Source of the DNA: Actinomycetota bacterium
Lineage (GTDB): Bacteria > Actinomycetota > Acidimicrobiia > Acidimicrobiales > AC-35
NCBI GenBank assembly: GCA_005884125.1
Contig: VAXP01000134.1
Coordinates: 1-60,298, forward strand
DNA: 60,298 bases
Reading direction: 5' to 3'
Shown here one piece after another: positions 8,358 to 16,788 of this stretch. The stretch's first letter is position 1; each line of letters starts with the position of its first letter. A program made the position numbers and the translations under genes. Under the pieces are notes generated by a model. That model did no database searches, was not told the DNA's origin, and saw only the letters and a list, made by a program, of their open reading frames with translations.

Positions 8358-8876
8358 TCAGCAGATCGCCCGCCGGGGCACGCCCGAGTCGAGCCCGCCC
8401 GCGGCGGTGGCCGTGGACCGGGCCCTGACCGTCACCCGGGCCGGGATGCCGGGGATGGAACGGGCCACGATGCGGTCCACCCGCCCGCTGACGGTGACGC
8501 AGACCTGCCGCCCGGCCACGGTGACGGCCACGGGGCCGCTCAGGGTCACGCCGTGCACGTCTCGCGCCGCTATGGAGGCCCGGGCCCGGCGTTCGGCCTC
8601 GGCGGCGTCGACGGCGATGACGCCCCCGCCGTAGAAGTGCGAGCTGGAGACGGCACTGGCCCCGTCCCGGGCCGCGGCTGCGGCCGCGTTGGCGAGCTCG
8701 CGCTGGCCCAGGAAGACGACTGCGGAGTCGACGGCGACCGACGCCATTACCACGAGCACGAGGACGGCGGCGGGCATCAACAGCAGGACCGAGGCCGTCT
8801 CTCTGTCCCGGAATGCCGGCCAGTCCGCTCGGGGGGTGGCCCGGGTGGCATCAGGGCGCGGCACAGCCCGCCTCAC
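8358..8876 (-). CDS. TadG-like pseudopilin / Flp assembly protein
   Basis: A 172-aa protein with a polar N-terminus, then RETASVLLLMPAAVLVLVVM as a single hydrophobic helix, an Ala-rich amphipathic helix (RELANAAAAAARDGA) and a beta-rich extracellular half ending near a Cys. This is the TadE/G-like architecture of Rv3654c in mycobacterial tad loci, where the position after TadE is the same. It is presumably an exported minor component of the Flp pilus. The GTG start at 8876 overlaps the upstream gene by 26 bp. The role is inferred from architecture and synteny. Confidence 0.72.
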   Translation of the reverse strand: MRRAVPRPDATRATPRADWPAFRDRETASVLLLMPAAVLVLVVMASVAVDSAVVFLGQRELANAAAAAARDGASAVSSSHFYGGGVIAVDAAEAERRARASIAARDVHGVTLSGPVAVTVAGRQVCVTVSGRVDRIVARSIPGIPARVTVRARSTATAAGGLDSGVPRRAIC

Positions 8877-9324
8877 CCGGAAGGCCGTTGCGGTAGGGGT
8901 CGACCAGCTCGGAGTGGCGGGCGGCGACGGTGAGGCCGTCGCCGAAGCCTCCGAGGAGAGGGATGTGGACCAGAGGCACCTGATAGCGCACGGTCACGAC
9001 GATGCGGGCGCATCGGACGAAGGCGCCGGCCATGGACACCGTCATGCGCTGCGGTGACCGGCCTACGGCCTCGATGGACGCGGCGGCCGCGTCGCGGGCG
9101 CGAGCGGTGGGATCGGCCGTCGAGGGGGAGGTCACGAAGGCGCGGGCCGCCTCCCGAGCTGCGCCCCCTGCCGCCATCTTGGCGTCGAGCACGCCCCAGG
9201 CGTTGGCCACCACCAAGGTGCCGAGCACGAAGATGAGCACTCCGAAGGCCAGGGCCTCGATCCCACCCACCTGCCCCGCTTCCGTGCGCCGCATCCGCCC
9301 GGGCGGATGGGGCGTGCGGCTCAC
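8851..9324 (-). CDS. TadE-like pseudopilin (second copy)
   Basis: A 157-aa protein with a short basic N-terminus, a hydrophobic helix (ALAFGVLIFVLGTLVVANAW) preceded by a GQVGGIE prepilin-like segment, then AGGAAREAARAFV, the amphipathic continuation typical of TadE pseudopilins. The C-terminal half has beta character and ends with a Cys. GTG 9324 is chosen because it forms a GTGA overlap with the stop of the preceding gene, a coupling seen through this operon; ATG 9294 is an alternative. Together with its neighbours it would form the minor-pilin set of the Tad machine. Confidence 0.72.
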   Translation of the reverse strand: MSRTPHPPGRMRRTEAGQVGGIEALAFGVLIFVLGTLVVANAWGVLDAKMAAGGAAREAARAFVTSPSTADPTARARDAAAASIEAVGRSPQRMTVSMAGAFVRCARIVVTVRYQVPLVHIPLLGGFGDGLTVAARHSELVDPYRNGLPGEAGCAAP

Positions 9325-9743
9325 AGGTGCTCCCGGTGGATGCGCACGGTGCGATCGATGGTGTCGAGGGAGAGCGGCCGAGAGAACAGGGCGGGGAGCA
9401 GGCTCGGGTTGCGCAGGTGCACGGTCAGGGCGACGGTGTCGGTGTCGACGGCCCACCGGAACTGGGCTCGGGCGCCGTAGCGGCCAAGAACGTGGCGGGC
9501 CGTCTCCTCGGCGTCGGCCTCCGCTGCCGGCGTCGCCCCCGAGTCGGCGCCCGCGACCACGCGCGCCGCGTCGAATGACGCGGAGGTGACCGCGGAGCGG
9601 GCATAGAGGTCGAACAGCACCTGCACCGCGAGCAGCATGAACAGGGCGAAGACCAGGATCCCCGCGGTGGAACCGATCAGGCCGGTGCCGTCCTCCGTCC
9701 GGCCTCGCCTGGCCCGGGCGCCGCCCGCAGCTCCGCTCGCCAC
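9321..9743 (-). CDS. TadE-like pseudopilin
   Basis: A 140-aa protein: basic N-terminus, GLIGSTAGILVFALFMLLA followed by VQVLFDLYARSAVTSASFDA as one long helix, then VALTVHLRNPSLLP and RTVRIHREHL strands. This is the TadE-like domain layout, matching the position of Rv3655c after the pilin gene. The GTG start at 9743 lies 10 bp after the pilin stop. The stop overlaps the next start as GTGA. It lacks an obvious Glu+5 near the helix start, so processing by a prepilin peptidase is uncertain, and no prepilin peptidase gene is present in the window. Confidence 0.72.
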   Translation of the reverse strand: MASGAAGGARARRGRTEDGTGLIGSTAGILVFALFMLLAVQVLFDLYARSAVTSASFDAARVVAGADSGATPAAEADAEETARHVLGRYGARAQFRWAVDTDTVALTVHLRNPSLLPALFSRPLSLDTIDRTVRIHREHL

Positions 9744-9753
9744 TTCGCCGTCC

Positions 9754-9987
9754 TCAGCGGCCGATCTGATTCACCTGCGAGTCGACGTTCTTGGTGGTGC
9801 TGCCCAGGGTGGCCTTGAACGCCAACCACATGCCCACCCCGAGGAAGGCCATGATCAGCACGGCTATGGCGGCCGAGATCACCCCTTCGCCGGCCTCCTC
9901 GCCGCCCACCGCGGTGACGACGCGGTCCAGGGCCTGGAACCTCGCTGTCGCCTGCCACACGTACGCCCACAGCAGCATCTCGCGCAC
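9754..9987 (-). CDS. Candidate Flp-type major pilin
   Basis: A 77-aa protein. After a 28-residue leader comes G29 followed by EEAGE, so a cut after G29 would give Glu at +5, the type IVb prepilin signature, then a 22-residue helix (VISAAIAVLIMAFLGVGMWL) and a short polar tail STTKNVDSQVNQ. Flp pilins are small with this layout, and the position between tadC and TadE equals Rv3656c. Start GTG 9987 has GAGGAG about eight bases upstream; an internal ATG three codons on is possible. The sequence is divergent from textbook Flp pilins (no EY pair), so this is an inference. Confidence 0.65.
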   Translation of the reverse strand: MREMLLWAYVWQATARFQALDRVVTAVGGEEAGEGVISAAIAVLIMAFLGVGMWLAFKATLGSTTKNVDSQVNQIGR

Positions 9988-10039
9988 GGCTGCGCTCCTC
10001 TCGTGTCGAATCTCGTAGGGATGGCCTTCTCGTGGTCGT

Positions 10040-10948
10040 TCACGGGCCGGCGAAGAGGCGAAGGGCCTCGATGAAGGGGATGGCCAGGAAGATCACACCC
10101 GGGACCAGGGTGGCGACGGTGACGGGGATCCACACCTGCTGGCCCCGGCGCTCCATCGTCTCCACCAGACGGCGGTGGACCTCCCTGCGGATGGACCGCG
10201 CCTCGTCGGAGACGAGCCGCCCGAGATCGGCGGCCTCGGAGTTGAGCCCGAGCATGGGCACGAGCCGGTCCAGTGCCTCCACCCGGGCCACCGCGGCCCA
10301 CTCCCGGAGGGCCTCCACCTCGGAGAGCCCCTGGCGCATGCGGCCGCAGACCCGGGCCAGGTCGCGAGCGGCGTTGCCCGTGCCCCGGGCGGCCAGGCGG
10401 TTGAGGGCGGCGCCCAGGGAGAACCCGGCCGACAGGAGCATGGCGAGCTGCTCGGCGACGACCGGCAGCTCCAGGAAAAGGCGGTGCTGCCAGGCCGCCG
10501 ACGCCGACGCCAGCTGCTGCTCGACGATCAGAAAGGCGAGCAGGGGCGCGCCCAGCACCAGCACGAGCGCCATGGGCGGGGCCGGACGGATGGCCAGGGA
10601 GGCCAGCGACGCCACCCCGAAGGCGCACAGGGCCACTCCCAGCTGACGGATGCGGAAGGCGGTGACGTCGAGGGGGGAGTGGATGCGCTCGAGGCGAAGG
10701 GCGAGCTCCTCGCTCACCCCGAAGACACGGGCGACGCGCTCGCCCAGGCCGCGGGCCACGGGACCGATCACCTCGCCCAGGGACTCGACCGACAGCAGAC
10801 CCGCCCGGGACGGAGTGGCCGCCGCGGCCGCCGTGTAGGGGCGAAGGCGCTCCAGCAGGGGCAGGCGCGAGAACCAGCGCAGCTCGGCCAGCAGCACCGT
10901 GGCGCCGGTCCACACGAGCAGGCCCGAGAGCACGACGAGGCGGCTCAT
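10040..10948 (-). CDS. tadC: Tad pilus inner-membrane platform protein TadC
   Basis: A 302-aa GspF/T2SSF-type protein with an N-terminal helix, two central helices (ALCAFGVASLASLAI and MALVLVLGAPLLAFLI), a cytoplasmic helical bundle (LPVVAEQLAMLLSAGFSLGA, RLAARGTGNAARDLARVCGRM) and a C-terminal helix (TVATLVPGVIFLAIPFIEAL). TadC and TadB together form the platform on which the ATPase TadA drives pilin polymerisation. Its ATG overlaps the tadB stop as ATGA, so the two are translationally coupled. The pilin gene follows after about 50 bp. Confidence 0.87.
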   Translation of the reverse strand: MSRLVVLSGLLVWTGATVLLAELRWFSRLPLLERLRPYTAAAAATPSRAGLLSVESLGEVIGPVARGLGERVARVFGVSEELALRLERIHSPLDVTAFRIRQLGVALCAFGVASLASLAIRPAPPMALVLVLGAPLLAFLIVEQQLASASAAWQHRLFLELPVVAEQLAMLLSAGFSLGAALNRLAARGTGNAARDLARVCGRMRQGLSEVEALREWAAVARVEALDRLVPMLGLNSEAADLGRLVSDEARSIRREVHRRLVETMERRGQQVWIPVTVATLVPGVIFLAIPFIEALRLFAGP

Positions 10949-11832
10949 CGATGGAACACCCGCTCCTCTTCGGGAAGGCGGAGCAGCCTGCCCGCCCAGA
11001 GCCAGCAGGCGATGACCGACAGGATCCCCGCTCCGACCGCGGCCTGGCCCCCGGTCGTCCCGTAGGCGGCGCGCCCCGTCCCGATCGACAAGCCCGCCAG
11101 CGCCATGCCGACGGGTACGGCCAGCACGAAGCGGCGGGCGAACCGGACGCCCGCCTGCTTGGCGCGCGCGTCCTTGCGGCCGTTGAGGTCCTGGATGCGG
11201 TCCTCCACCAGCGACGCCAGGCGACGGTCGAGGTCGGTGCCGCCCACCTCGTGGGCCACGAGCAGGGTCTCGCAGGTGGCGTCGGCCGTGGGGTCGGCCA
11301 GCCCTGACTTGAGGACGGCGCAGGTGCGGGCGAAGTCGGTGGAGATGAGCCACTCCCGCTCGGCCGCGACGAAGGCCGGTCGCAGCTCCTCGGGCCCGCG
11401 CCTGCCCACGTCGAGCAGGGCCTGGGGGACGGATCGGCCCAGCGATCCCGTCTGCAGGCGGACCTCCTCGAGCATGCGGGGCCAGGCGTCGCGGGCGCGG
11501 TTGAGCCGCTGGTCCCTCCGGTGCCGCCACGAGGCGATGGGGATGGTGGCGGTGAAGGCTCCCGTCACCAGGGCGGGCGCTATCCCTCCGAACAGGGCGA
11601 AGGCCGCCGCCCCGCCGACGACGGCGAGGATGGCCATGACCGCGGCCAGCTCCGAGATGCGGGCGTCACGGACCCCGGCCTGGGCCAGCCAGCCGGTCAC
11701 CCGCGCACGCGCTCGGGCCGCAGGTCGGGCTCCGCCCGGTCCGGGAGCGAGGCCGGACCAGCCCAGGGTGAAGGCCGTGTAGAGGAGGTAGACGCCGTAC
11801 CCGCCGGCCAGGGCGAGCAGGACCGCGCTCAT
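10945..11832 (-). CDS. tadB: Tad pilus inner-membrane platform protein TadB
   Basis: A 295-aa T2SSF-domain protein: N-terminal helix (MSAVLLALAGGYGVYLL), two helices around residues 60-100, a soluble bundle with WPRMLEEVRLQTGSLGRSVP and ADATCETLLVAHEVGGTDLDR, and C-terminal helices near FVLAVPVGMALAGLSIG. It pairs with TadC as platform protein. ATG 11832 overlaps the tadA stop (ATGA), and its own stop overlaps tadC the same way, which fixes the starts and shows a tadA-B-C block of coupled genes. Confidence 0.87.
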   Translation of the reverse strand: MSAVLLALAGGYGVYLLYTAFTLGWSGLAPGPGGARPAARARARVTGWLAQAGVRDARISELAAVMAILAVVGGAAAFALFGGIAPALVTGAFTATIPIASWRHRRDQRLNRARDAWPRMLEEVRLQTGSLGRSVPQALLDVGRRGPEELRPAFVAAEREWLISTDFARTCAVLKSGLADPTADATCETLLVAHEVGGTDLDRRLASLVEDRIQDLNGRKDARAKQAGVRFARRFVLAVPVGMALAGLSIGTGRAAYGTTGGQAAVGAGILSVIACWLWAGRLLRLPEEERVFHR

Positions 11833-13262
11833 GTCCCGCCCCGGGCCCGGACGACGTGCGAACCGGTCAGCTCGATCGCCTGCTCGGCGGGCGCCACCCG
11901 CGCCGGCCCAGCACGTCCTCCGGGGATGCAGTCGCGGCCGCTGCGGCCGTGGGCACCCGGCCCCGCGCCCTCGGGATCGACCAGGCTGTGGATGTCGTAC
12001 CCGGCCGCCTCCAGAGCCCGGGCCGCCCGGGCGGGCAGATTCCCCGTCCAACGCAGCGGCTCATCCGGGCGGGCTCGGCGGAAGAGGTCGGTGGCCGTGA
12101 ACGAGGTCGACTCCGGGCCGGTCTGCAGCTCCTCGACGGCGAGCACCTCGGTCACGCGCAGCCCCCCCGACGTGCGGGCGCAGTGCACGACGATGTCCAC
12201 CGCCTCGCTCACCAGGCTGTTGAGGGCGGAGAGGGGAAGCTCCGCGCCCCGATCGGCGAGCTGACAGATGAAGCGCAGTCGGGTGAGGGCCTGGCGAGCC
12301 GAACCGGCGTGGATGGTGGTGAATCCCTTGACACCCGAGGAAAGGGTGAGCAGCAGGGGGAGCGCCTCCCGATCTCGGACCTCGCCCACGATGGCGATGT
12401 CGGGCGCCATGCGCAGAAAGCCGGCTACGAGGCGGCGCAGGTCCACCTCAGGCCGGTCGACCCGTGGGGGGCGGGTCTGCATGTGGGCGACGTTGGGCAC
12501 GGAGATGTCGGCCTCGAACACCTCCTCTGCGATCACCACCCTCAGGCTGGGGTCGAGCTCGGTGGCGCAGCAGGAGAGCAGGGTCGTCTTGCCCGATCCA
12601 GGCGGACCGGCGAACACGATGGACAGGGGGGCGCGTACGCAGGCCCGGAGGAAGGAGGCGACCGTGGTGTCGAGCATGTCGCGCTGGACGAGCTCGTCGA
12701 GGCTCCGGAACTGGATCCCCGTGAACTTGCGGATGTTCACGAGCACGTGCCGGTCGCGGGCGACGTCGCCGTGGACGATGTGGAGCCTGGCTCCGGTGTC
12801 GAGCTGGGCATCCTGCAGACCCTCGGCCGGGTCGAGCTTGCGGTGGGAGCCGGACGCGTCGTCGATGATCTTGGTCAGGATGCGCGACACGTGGTCGTCG
12901 TCGTGGAAGACCTCGTCGTGGTACCCCGACGGCCCGTGATGGCGCTTGACGAAGATCGACTCGGGGGCGTTGACCATGATCTCCCAGACGTCGTCATCGG
13001 CCAGGAGAGGCTCCAGAGGTCCGTAGCCGGCGAGGTTGCGGTAGGCCCGCTCGGCGACCAGCGCGGGGTCGGCCACGTCCAGGGGACGAAGGCCGCGACG
13101 GTGGTCGGCGCTCCAGCGGGCCACCTCCTCCTGTATGAGGTTCCGGAGGCGGGCCGGGCCCGACTCGCCGGCCATGTCGAGGGAGATGGCCTTGGCCCGC
13201 TCCTGCACGGCGCGCTCGATCTCGATGAGGGGGGAGACCCACGCCGGGCCCGGGCCCGTCAT
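11829..13262 (-). CDS. tadA: Tad/Flp pilus assembly ATPase TadA (CpaF family)
   Basis: A 477-aa secretion ATPase of the VirB11/PulE class. Visible are a Walker A GPPGSGKTTLL, an acidic AEEVFEADI (Asp box region), Walker B-like DIAIVGEVRDREALPLL and the His-box HAGSARQALTRL; the N-terminal domain has YGPLEPLLADDDVWEIMVN. It hydrolyses ATP to drive pilin assembly through TadB/C. The C-terminus has about 60 extra Pro/Gly-rich residues. ATG 13262 is used; a TTG at 13379 preceded by GGGAG would add 39 low-complexity residues and cannot be excluded. About 150 bp with no clear gene separate it from the upstream diguanylate cyclase gene. Confidence 0.93.
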   Translation of the reverse strand: MTGPGPAWVSPLIEIERAVQERAKAISLDMAGESGPARLRNLIQEEVARWSADHRRGLRPLDVADPALVAERAYRNLAGYGPLEPLLADDDVWEIMVNAPESIFVKRHHGPSGYHDEVFHDDDHVSRILTKIIDDASGSHRKLDPAEGLQDAQLDTGARLHIVHGDVARDRHVLVNIRKFTGIQFRSLDELVQRDMLDTTVASFLRACVRAPLSIVFAGPPGSGKTTLLSCCATELDPSLRVVIAEEVFEADISVPNVAHMQTRPPRVDRPEVDLRRLVAGFLRMAPDIAIVGEVRDREALPLLLTLSSGVKGFTTIHAGSARQALTRLRFICQLADRGAELPLSALNSLVSEAVDIVVHCARTSGGLRVTEVLAVEELQTGPESTSFTATDLFRRARPDEPLRWTGNLPARAARALEAAGYDIHSLVDPEGAGPGAHGRSGRDCIPGGRAGPARVAPAEQAIELTGSHVVRARGGT

Positions 13263-13533
13263 GTCCGGGGCCGCGGCCCGGCCGGGTGGGCCGCGCCCCC
13301 GGCGGCCCCGGCCCCACCTGTCCTGGTCCCCAGTCCCGTGGTCATCGGCCTCCGCCCGCCCTGGCTCGCTGACGGTCAAGTTCTCCCAAACGCCGCCTAT
13401 GTCCTGCTTGTCGAGAAGGGTTGTGCAGGCGAGCAGCCGTGTAGTCTCATGCTATCTCGTTGCTCGAGGCGGCGACAGGGGGCCGGCTGCGAAACCGCCC
13501 GCGACTCGTCCCGGAGCGGTGTCCAGGCACCCC

Positions 13534-15183
13534 TCAGGTGATCGGGGTGGGCAGCCAGTCGGCGGCGCCCGCCGACACCGCGGGCGAGGCGTTCCCCGGC
13601 GGCGCGGCGTGCTCTGCGGCGGGCGCGCTCACGCCCCCTGGCGGCGTCGAGGCCGCGGTGACACGGTTGCGGCCCGCCCGCTTGGACTCGTAGAGAGCCA
13701 TGTCGGCGGCCCCGATGAGGGTCACCGCGTCGGGCGCGTCGCCCGGGAACGTCGCCACCCCGACGCTGACGGTCACGGCCACGGCGCTGTCGGCTTCGCC
13801 GATCAGGCGGCGGAGGCGCTCGGCGATCTCCACCGACTCGGTGGGGCCGCACGAGGGGAGGATGACGGCGAACTCCTCGCCCCCGTAGCGCGCCGTGGTG
13901 TCGAACTCCCTGCTGTGGCCGGCCAGGATGCGCGCCACCTGGCGCAGCAACTCGTCGCCGGTCTGATGGCCGTGGATGTCGTTCAACTTCTTGAAGTGGT
14001 CCACGTCCAACATCAACAGGCTCACGGGCTCGGAGGCCCGCCCGGCGCGGGCCAGCTCGCGGCTGATGGCGACGTCGAAGGTCCTCCGGTTGGCGATGCC
14101 CGTCAGCCCGTCCGTCGCCGCCGACCGGGTGACCTGCTCCAGCAGCCAGGCATTGCGGAGAGCCAGGGCGGTGTAGGACGCGAAGCGCTCGACCATGGCC
14201 ACCGCCTGTTGATCGACGCGCGATCCGCGGCGCAAGCCGTGCTCGAGCACCAGGGCACCGAACGGGCTCCCGTCGGCCGACAGGGGCGTGACGATCAGGT
14301 TGGCGCCACCGGGCAGCGCAGCCGAGAGCCAGGGATCAGCTTCGGGGTCGATGCCCGACTCGAGCAGCGTCCGGTGGGCGGCCATCGCCCGCAGAGCCAC
14401 GGTTCCGGCTCCGGCTCCGGGCCTGCATCGGGTGCCCTTCAGCCCGTTCAGCCCGTCGAGCCCGTCGAGCCCGTGAGCGGCCATCACCGCCAGGTCGCCC
14501 TCCGCCCGCCCGGCGATGAGAATCGCCCGATCGAAGGCAAAGGTGCCGGCGATGCGGTCCAGCGCGGCGCACGCGATGGCGTTCGGGTCGTCCAGCAACT
14601 CGAGGTCGGTGGCCATGCGGGCCAGGGCCTCGATGTCGCCCCGGCGCCTCCGGAGCTCGCGCTCGTTGACCGAGGAGAAGGCGGCCGCCACCAGGGTGAC
14701 CAGCCAGCACACGGCGACGAAGGCCGTCAGCTGCTGCTGCTCGGCGCCCGACGACGAGCCCACCCGAGCGATCACATGCGCCTCCTGCAACCGCAGCGCC
14801 GCGAACAACAGGAGCGAGTCCCATGCGACCACCTTGAGCCCGGTGCGGTAGGACCCGATCAGGACGACGCCGACGAGGTGCAGCACGAACAGGTAGCGCA
14901 GGGGACTCGAGGCCCCACCGGTGAGGTAGGACGCCCAGGTGAGATAGACGCCGTCCACCAGGAGCATCGCTCCGAAGAGGACGAGGCCGCGGTGGCGACG
15001 GTGCAGGGCCCGCCACGCCCACTGCAAGGAGAGGGACACGCCCAGGTAGGCCGCTGTCCCTCCGGCCAAGGTGCCGGCCCCCCCGGCTGTCGTCCTGGGG
15101 ACGACGGCCCGCAGCACCACCGCCAGGCCGACGAGGGCCAGGCGGAGGAACCACATGTGGGCGACGCGGTCGGCCAGCGGCAC
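13534..15183 (-). CDS. Membrane GAF-GGDEF diguanylate cyclase
   Basis: A 549-aa protein: five to six membrane helices in residues 1-170, a GAF-like domain about 190-350, then a GGDEF domain. The active-site motif is GGEEF at 434-438, with DGLTGIANRR before it and the metal-binding LDVDHFKK near 393. R425-E-F-D428 lies exactly five residues before GGEEF, the canonical RxxD inhibitory I-site. It should therefore make c-di-GMP and be feedback-inhibited. No EAL domain is fused. It sits between tadZ and tadA, where M. tuberculosis has nothing, implying that c-di-GMP tunes pilus assembly. GTG 15183 lacks a strong ribosome binding site. The 190 bp before it hold a GTGGGG/CCCCAC hairpin (15252-15278) but no gene. 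Confidence 0.92.
   Translation of the reverse strand: MPLADRVAHMWFLRLALVGLAVVLRAVVPRTTAGGAGTLAGGTAAYLGVSLSLQWAWRALHRRHRGLVLFGAMLLVDGVYLTWASYLTGGASSPLRYLFVLHLVGVVLIGSYRTGLKVVAWDSLLLFAALRLQEAHVIARVGSSSGAEQQQLTAFVAVCWLVTLVAAAFSSVNERELRRRRGDIEALARMATDLELLDDPNAIACAALDRIAGTFAFDRAILIAGRAEGDLAVMAAHGLDGLDGLNGLKGTRCRPGAGAGTVALRAMAAHRTLLESGIDPEADPWLSAALPGGANLIVTPLSADGSPFGALVLEHGLRRGSRVDQQAVAMVERFASYTALALRNAWLLEQVTRSAATDGLTGIANRRTFDVAISRELARAGRASEPVSLLMLDVDHFKKLNDIHGHQTGDELLRQVARILAGHSREFDTTARYGGEEFAVILPSCGPTESVEIAERLRRLIGEADSAVAVTVSVGVATFPGDAPDAVTLIGAADMALYESKRAGRNRVTAASTPPGGVSAPAAEHAAPPGNASPAVSAGAADWLPTPIT
14441..14475 (+). repeat. Tandem 9-bp repeat inside the diguanylate cyclase gene
   Basis: About four copies of a nine-base unit of the form AGCCCGTCG, with small variations, run in frame and encode a Gly-Leu-Asp/Asn/Lys repeat (residues about 238-250) in a loop of the GAF-like domain on the minus strand. 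A slippage-prone, length-variable loop is plausible; no effect on the frame is expected because the unit is a multiple of three. Confidence 0.6.
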
Positions 15184-15374
15184 CTGATCGCGTGCCGCGG
15201 CCTCCGGCCGCTCGGGGCGCGGACGACGGGGGTCGATGAGTCAATTTCGGCGTGGGGCCCGGGTGCCTTTATCCCCACCTCTCGCCGGCCACCCTCCGTC
15301 GGGCCAAGTCGGCGCCTCCGGGGGCGACCACGGTGCCCCGGGTGCGGTGGTTGCCAGATTTTGGGTACCCAGCT

Positions 15375-16778
15375 TCAACCCCAGGCGGCATCGGGCGCGG
15401 GCCCGCTTTCGCCTCTCGGCCCCGGATCGACCTCGTCCTCCCAGTGCCCCAGGCTGCCGGGGACGACCCGAGCCGGCTCCGGGCCCCGCTCGGCACCGGC
15501 GTGGCGCGGACCCAGACGGTGGAGCACGCCATCGAAGGCGGCGACCAGAGGACTCGACAGGGAGGGGGGCAGAGCCACCCCGTCCCGCAGGGCGTCGTCG
15601 ACGCGCCGCTCGGGGAGGAACACGGGCGGGCACAGCCCGTCGGGCTCGGGTCCGCGGGAGGCTGGCGCGCCGGGGCCGGGGCGGGCCGGCACCACCGCGC
15701 ACACCTGGGCCACCTCGGCCCGAGCCCGATGGCCCCGCGGCGCCCGGTTTACGACCGGCACCACCCGTTGCGGCGGAACGCCGAAGTCGACGAGATCCCC
15801 GAGGACCCTGACCAGAGAGTGGGCGCCCTTGACCCCGGGGACGCCTACGGCGAATACGACGTCCGCCTGGGCCACGGCGGTCCGAGCCAAGGCGTGGCGC
15901 TCCTCCACGTCGACCGATCCCGTCTCCGCCTCCCCCTCCAACTCGGCGTCGGTGTCGCACACCAGCAGCGACCATGCGCCTCGGATGCCGTCGAAGGCGG
16001 CCTCGACCGATCGCGGTCGCAGCGCAACCCAGCCCCGGGCCCGCCGCAAACCGAGGAGAAGGTCGTAGCCCCGCTCCTCGACGGCGAACACGAGCGAGCG
16101 CAGATCGTCCGCGGGTGGCGAGGCGGCGCGGTAGGCCTCCACCAGCTCCTGCACGCCGGGCACGACGTCGCGCGCGTCGTGCAGCATGGCCTGGTCGGCA
16201 TGAAGCGCGAGGTCGGCGAGCAGGACCCGGTTGGCGCCGCCCCGCGTCGTCGACGTGACGGAGCTCGACTGGCGATGGGCCAGGCCCTGAGACAGGGCGA
16301 TGGCGAGCGTCGAGGCGCCGGTCCCGCCCGGACCGCAGACCACAGCCACCCTGCCCCCGGCGGTCAAGCGGTCGGGTCCGGTGGCCGACCCCGGGAGATG
16401 GTCGGGCCGCCCGATCATGGCTGCCCGTCCGCCCAGGGCATCCAGCAGCTGCTGTGGCGTGAACCGCTCCGGGAGGGTGGCCACGGCTCCCAGCCCCAGC
16501 CAATCGCGGCTGAATCGACGGTTCTCGACCACGACGACGACGCAGCCTCGTGTGCCGGCCAGGTCGACCAGGTCTCGGTCCAGGGCGGGAACTCCGGCGT
16601 CGACGATGGCGGCCGAGCACGGTCGTCCCGACGAGAGGCGGGCTTGCAGGTCCTCCCCCGACAGGCACTTCACCAACTCGACGGGTATGGAGCCGGCGGT
16701 CGTCCAGTGCGCCACCGCTCCCAGCCACTCCGACCGGGCCCTCGAGAGGGCCAGGACCACGTAGCGCTCGCCCGTCAC
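15375..16778 (-). CDS. tadZ: TadZ/CpaE-like pilus localisation ATPase homologue
   Basis: A 467-aa protein with a receiver-like N-terminal domain (about 1-115) and a MinD/ParA-like domain. The P-loop reads GPGGTGAST: the lysine of the GK(S/T) motif is Ala and the signature lysine of deviant Walker A is absent, so ATP hydrolysis is questionable. TadZ-type proteins position the Tad machine at a pole; the actinobacterial branch includes Rv3660c/Ssd. The last 90 residues are Pro/Gly-rich. The GTG start is 10 bp after the cpaB stop, suggesting an operon. In M. tuberculosis the next gene is tadA; here a diguanylate cyclase gene is inserted between. Confidence 0.82.
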   Translation of the reverse strand: MTGERYVVLALSRARSEWLGAVAHWTTAGSIPVELVKCLSGEDLQARLSSGRPCSAAIVDAGVPALDRDLVDLAGTRGCVVVVVENRRFSRDWLGLGAVATLPERFTPQQLLDALGGRAAMIGRPDHLPGSATGPDRLTAGGRVAVVCGPGGTGASTLAIALSQGLAHRQSSSVTSTTRGGANRVLLADLALHADQAMLHDARDVVPGVQELVEAYRAASPPADDLRSLVFAVEERGYDLLLGLRRARGWVALRPRSVEAAFDGIRGAWSLLVCDTDAELEGEAETGSVDVEERHALARTAVAQADVVFAVGVPGVKGAHSLVRVLGDLVDFGVPPQRVVPVVNRAPRGHRARAEVAQVCAVVPARPGPGAPASRGPEPDGLCPPVFLPERRVDDALRDGVALPPSLSSPLVAAFDGVLHRLGPRHAGAERGPEPARVVPGSLGHWEDEVDPGPRGESGPAPDAAWG

Positions 16779-16788
16779 CGAGCGTCGC

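Noticed and set aside
13380-13533. Gene or riboswitch between the diguanylate cyclase and tadA
   Set aside because: No open frame with a start signal and no known RNA motif. A TAGCAT at about 70 bp before the TTG might be a promoter but the evidence is too thin.
15184-15374. Possible c-di-GMP riboswitch before the diguanylate cyclase gene
   Set aside because: No GGGACGCAAAGCC-like core or the GAAA tetraloop-receptor pattern of GEMM riboswitches. Only an ordinary GTGGGG/CCCCAC hairpin is visible.
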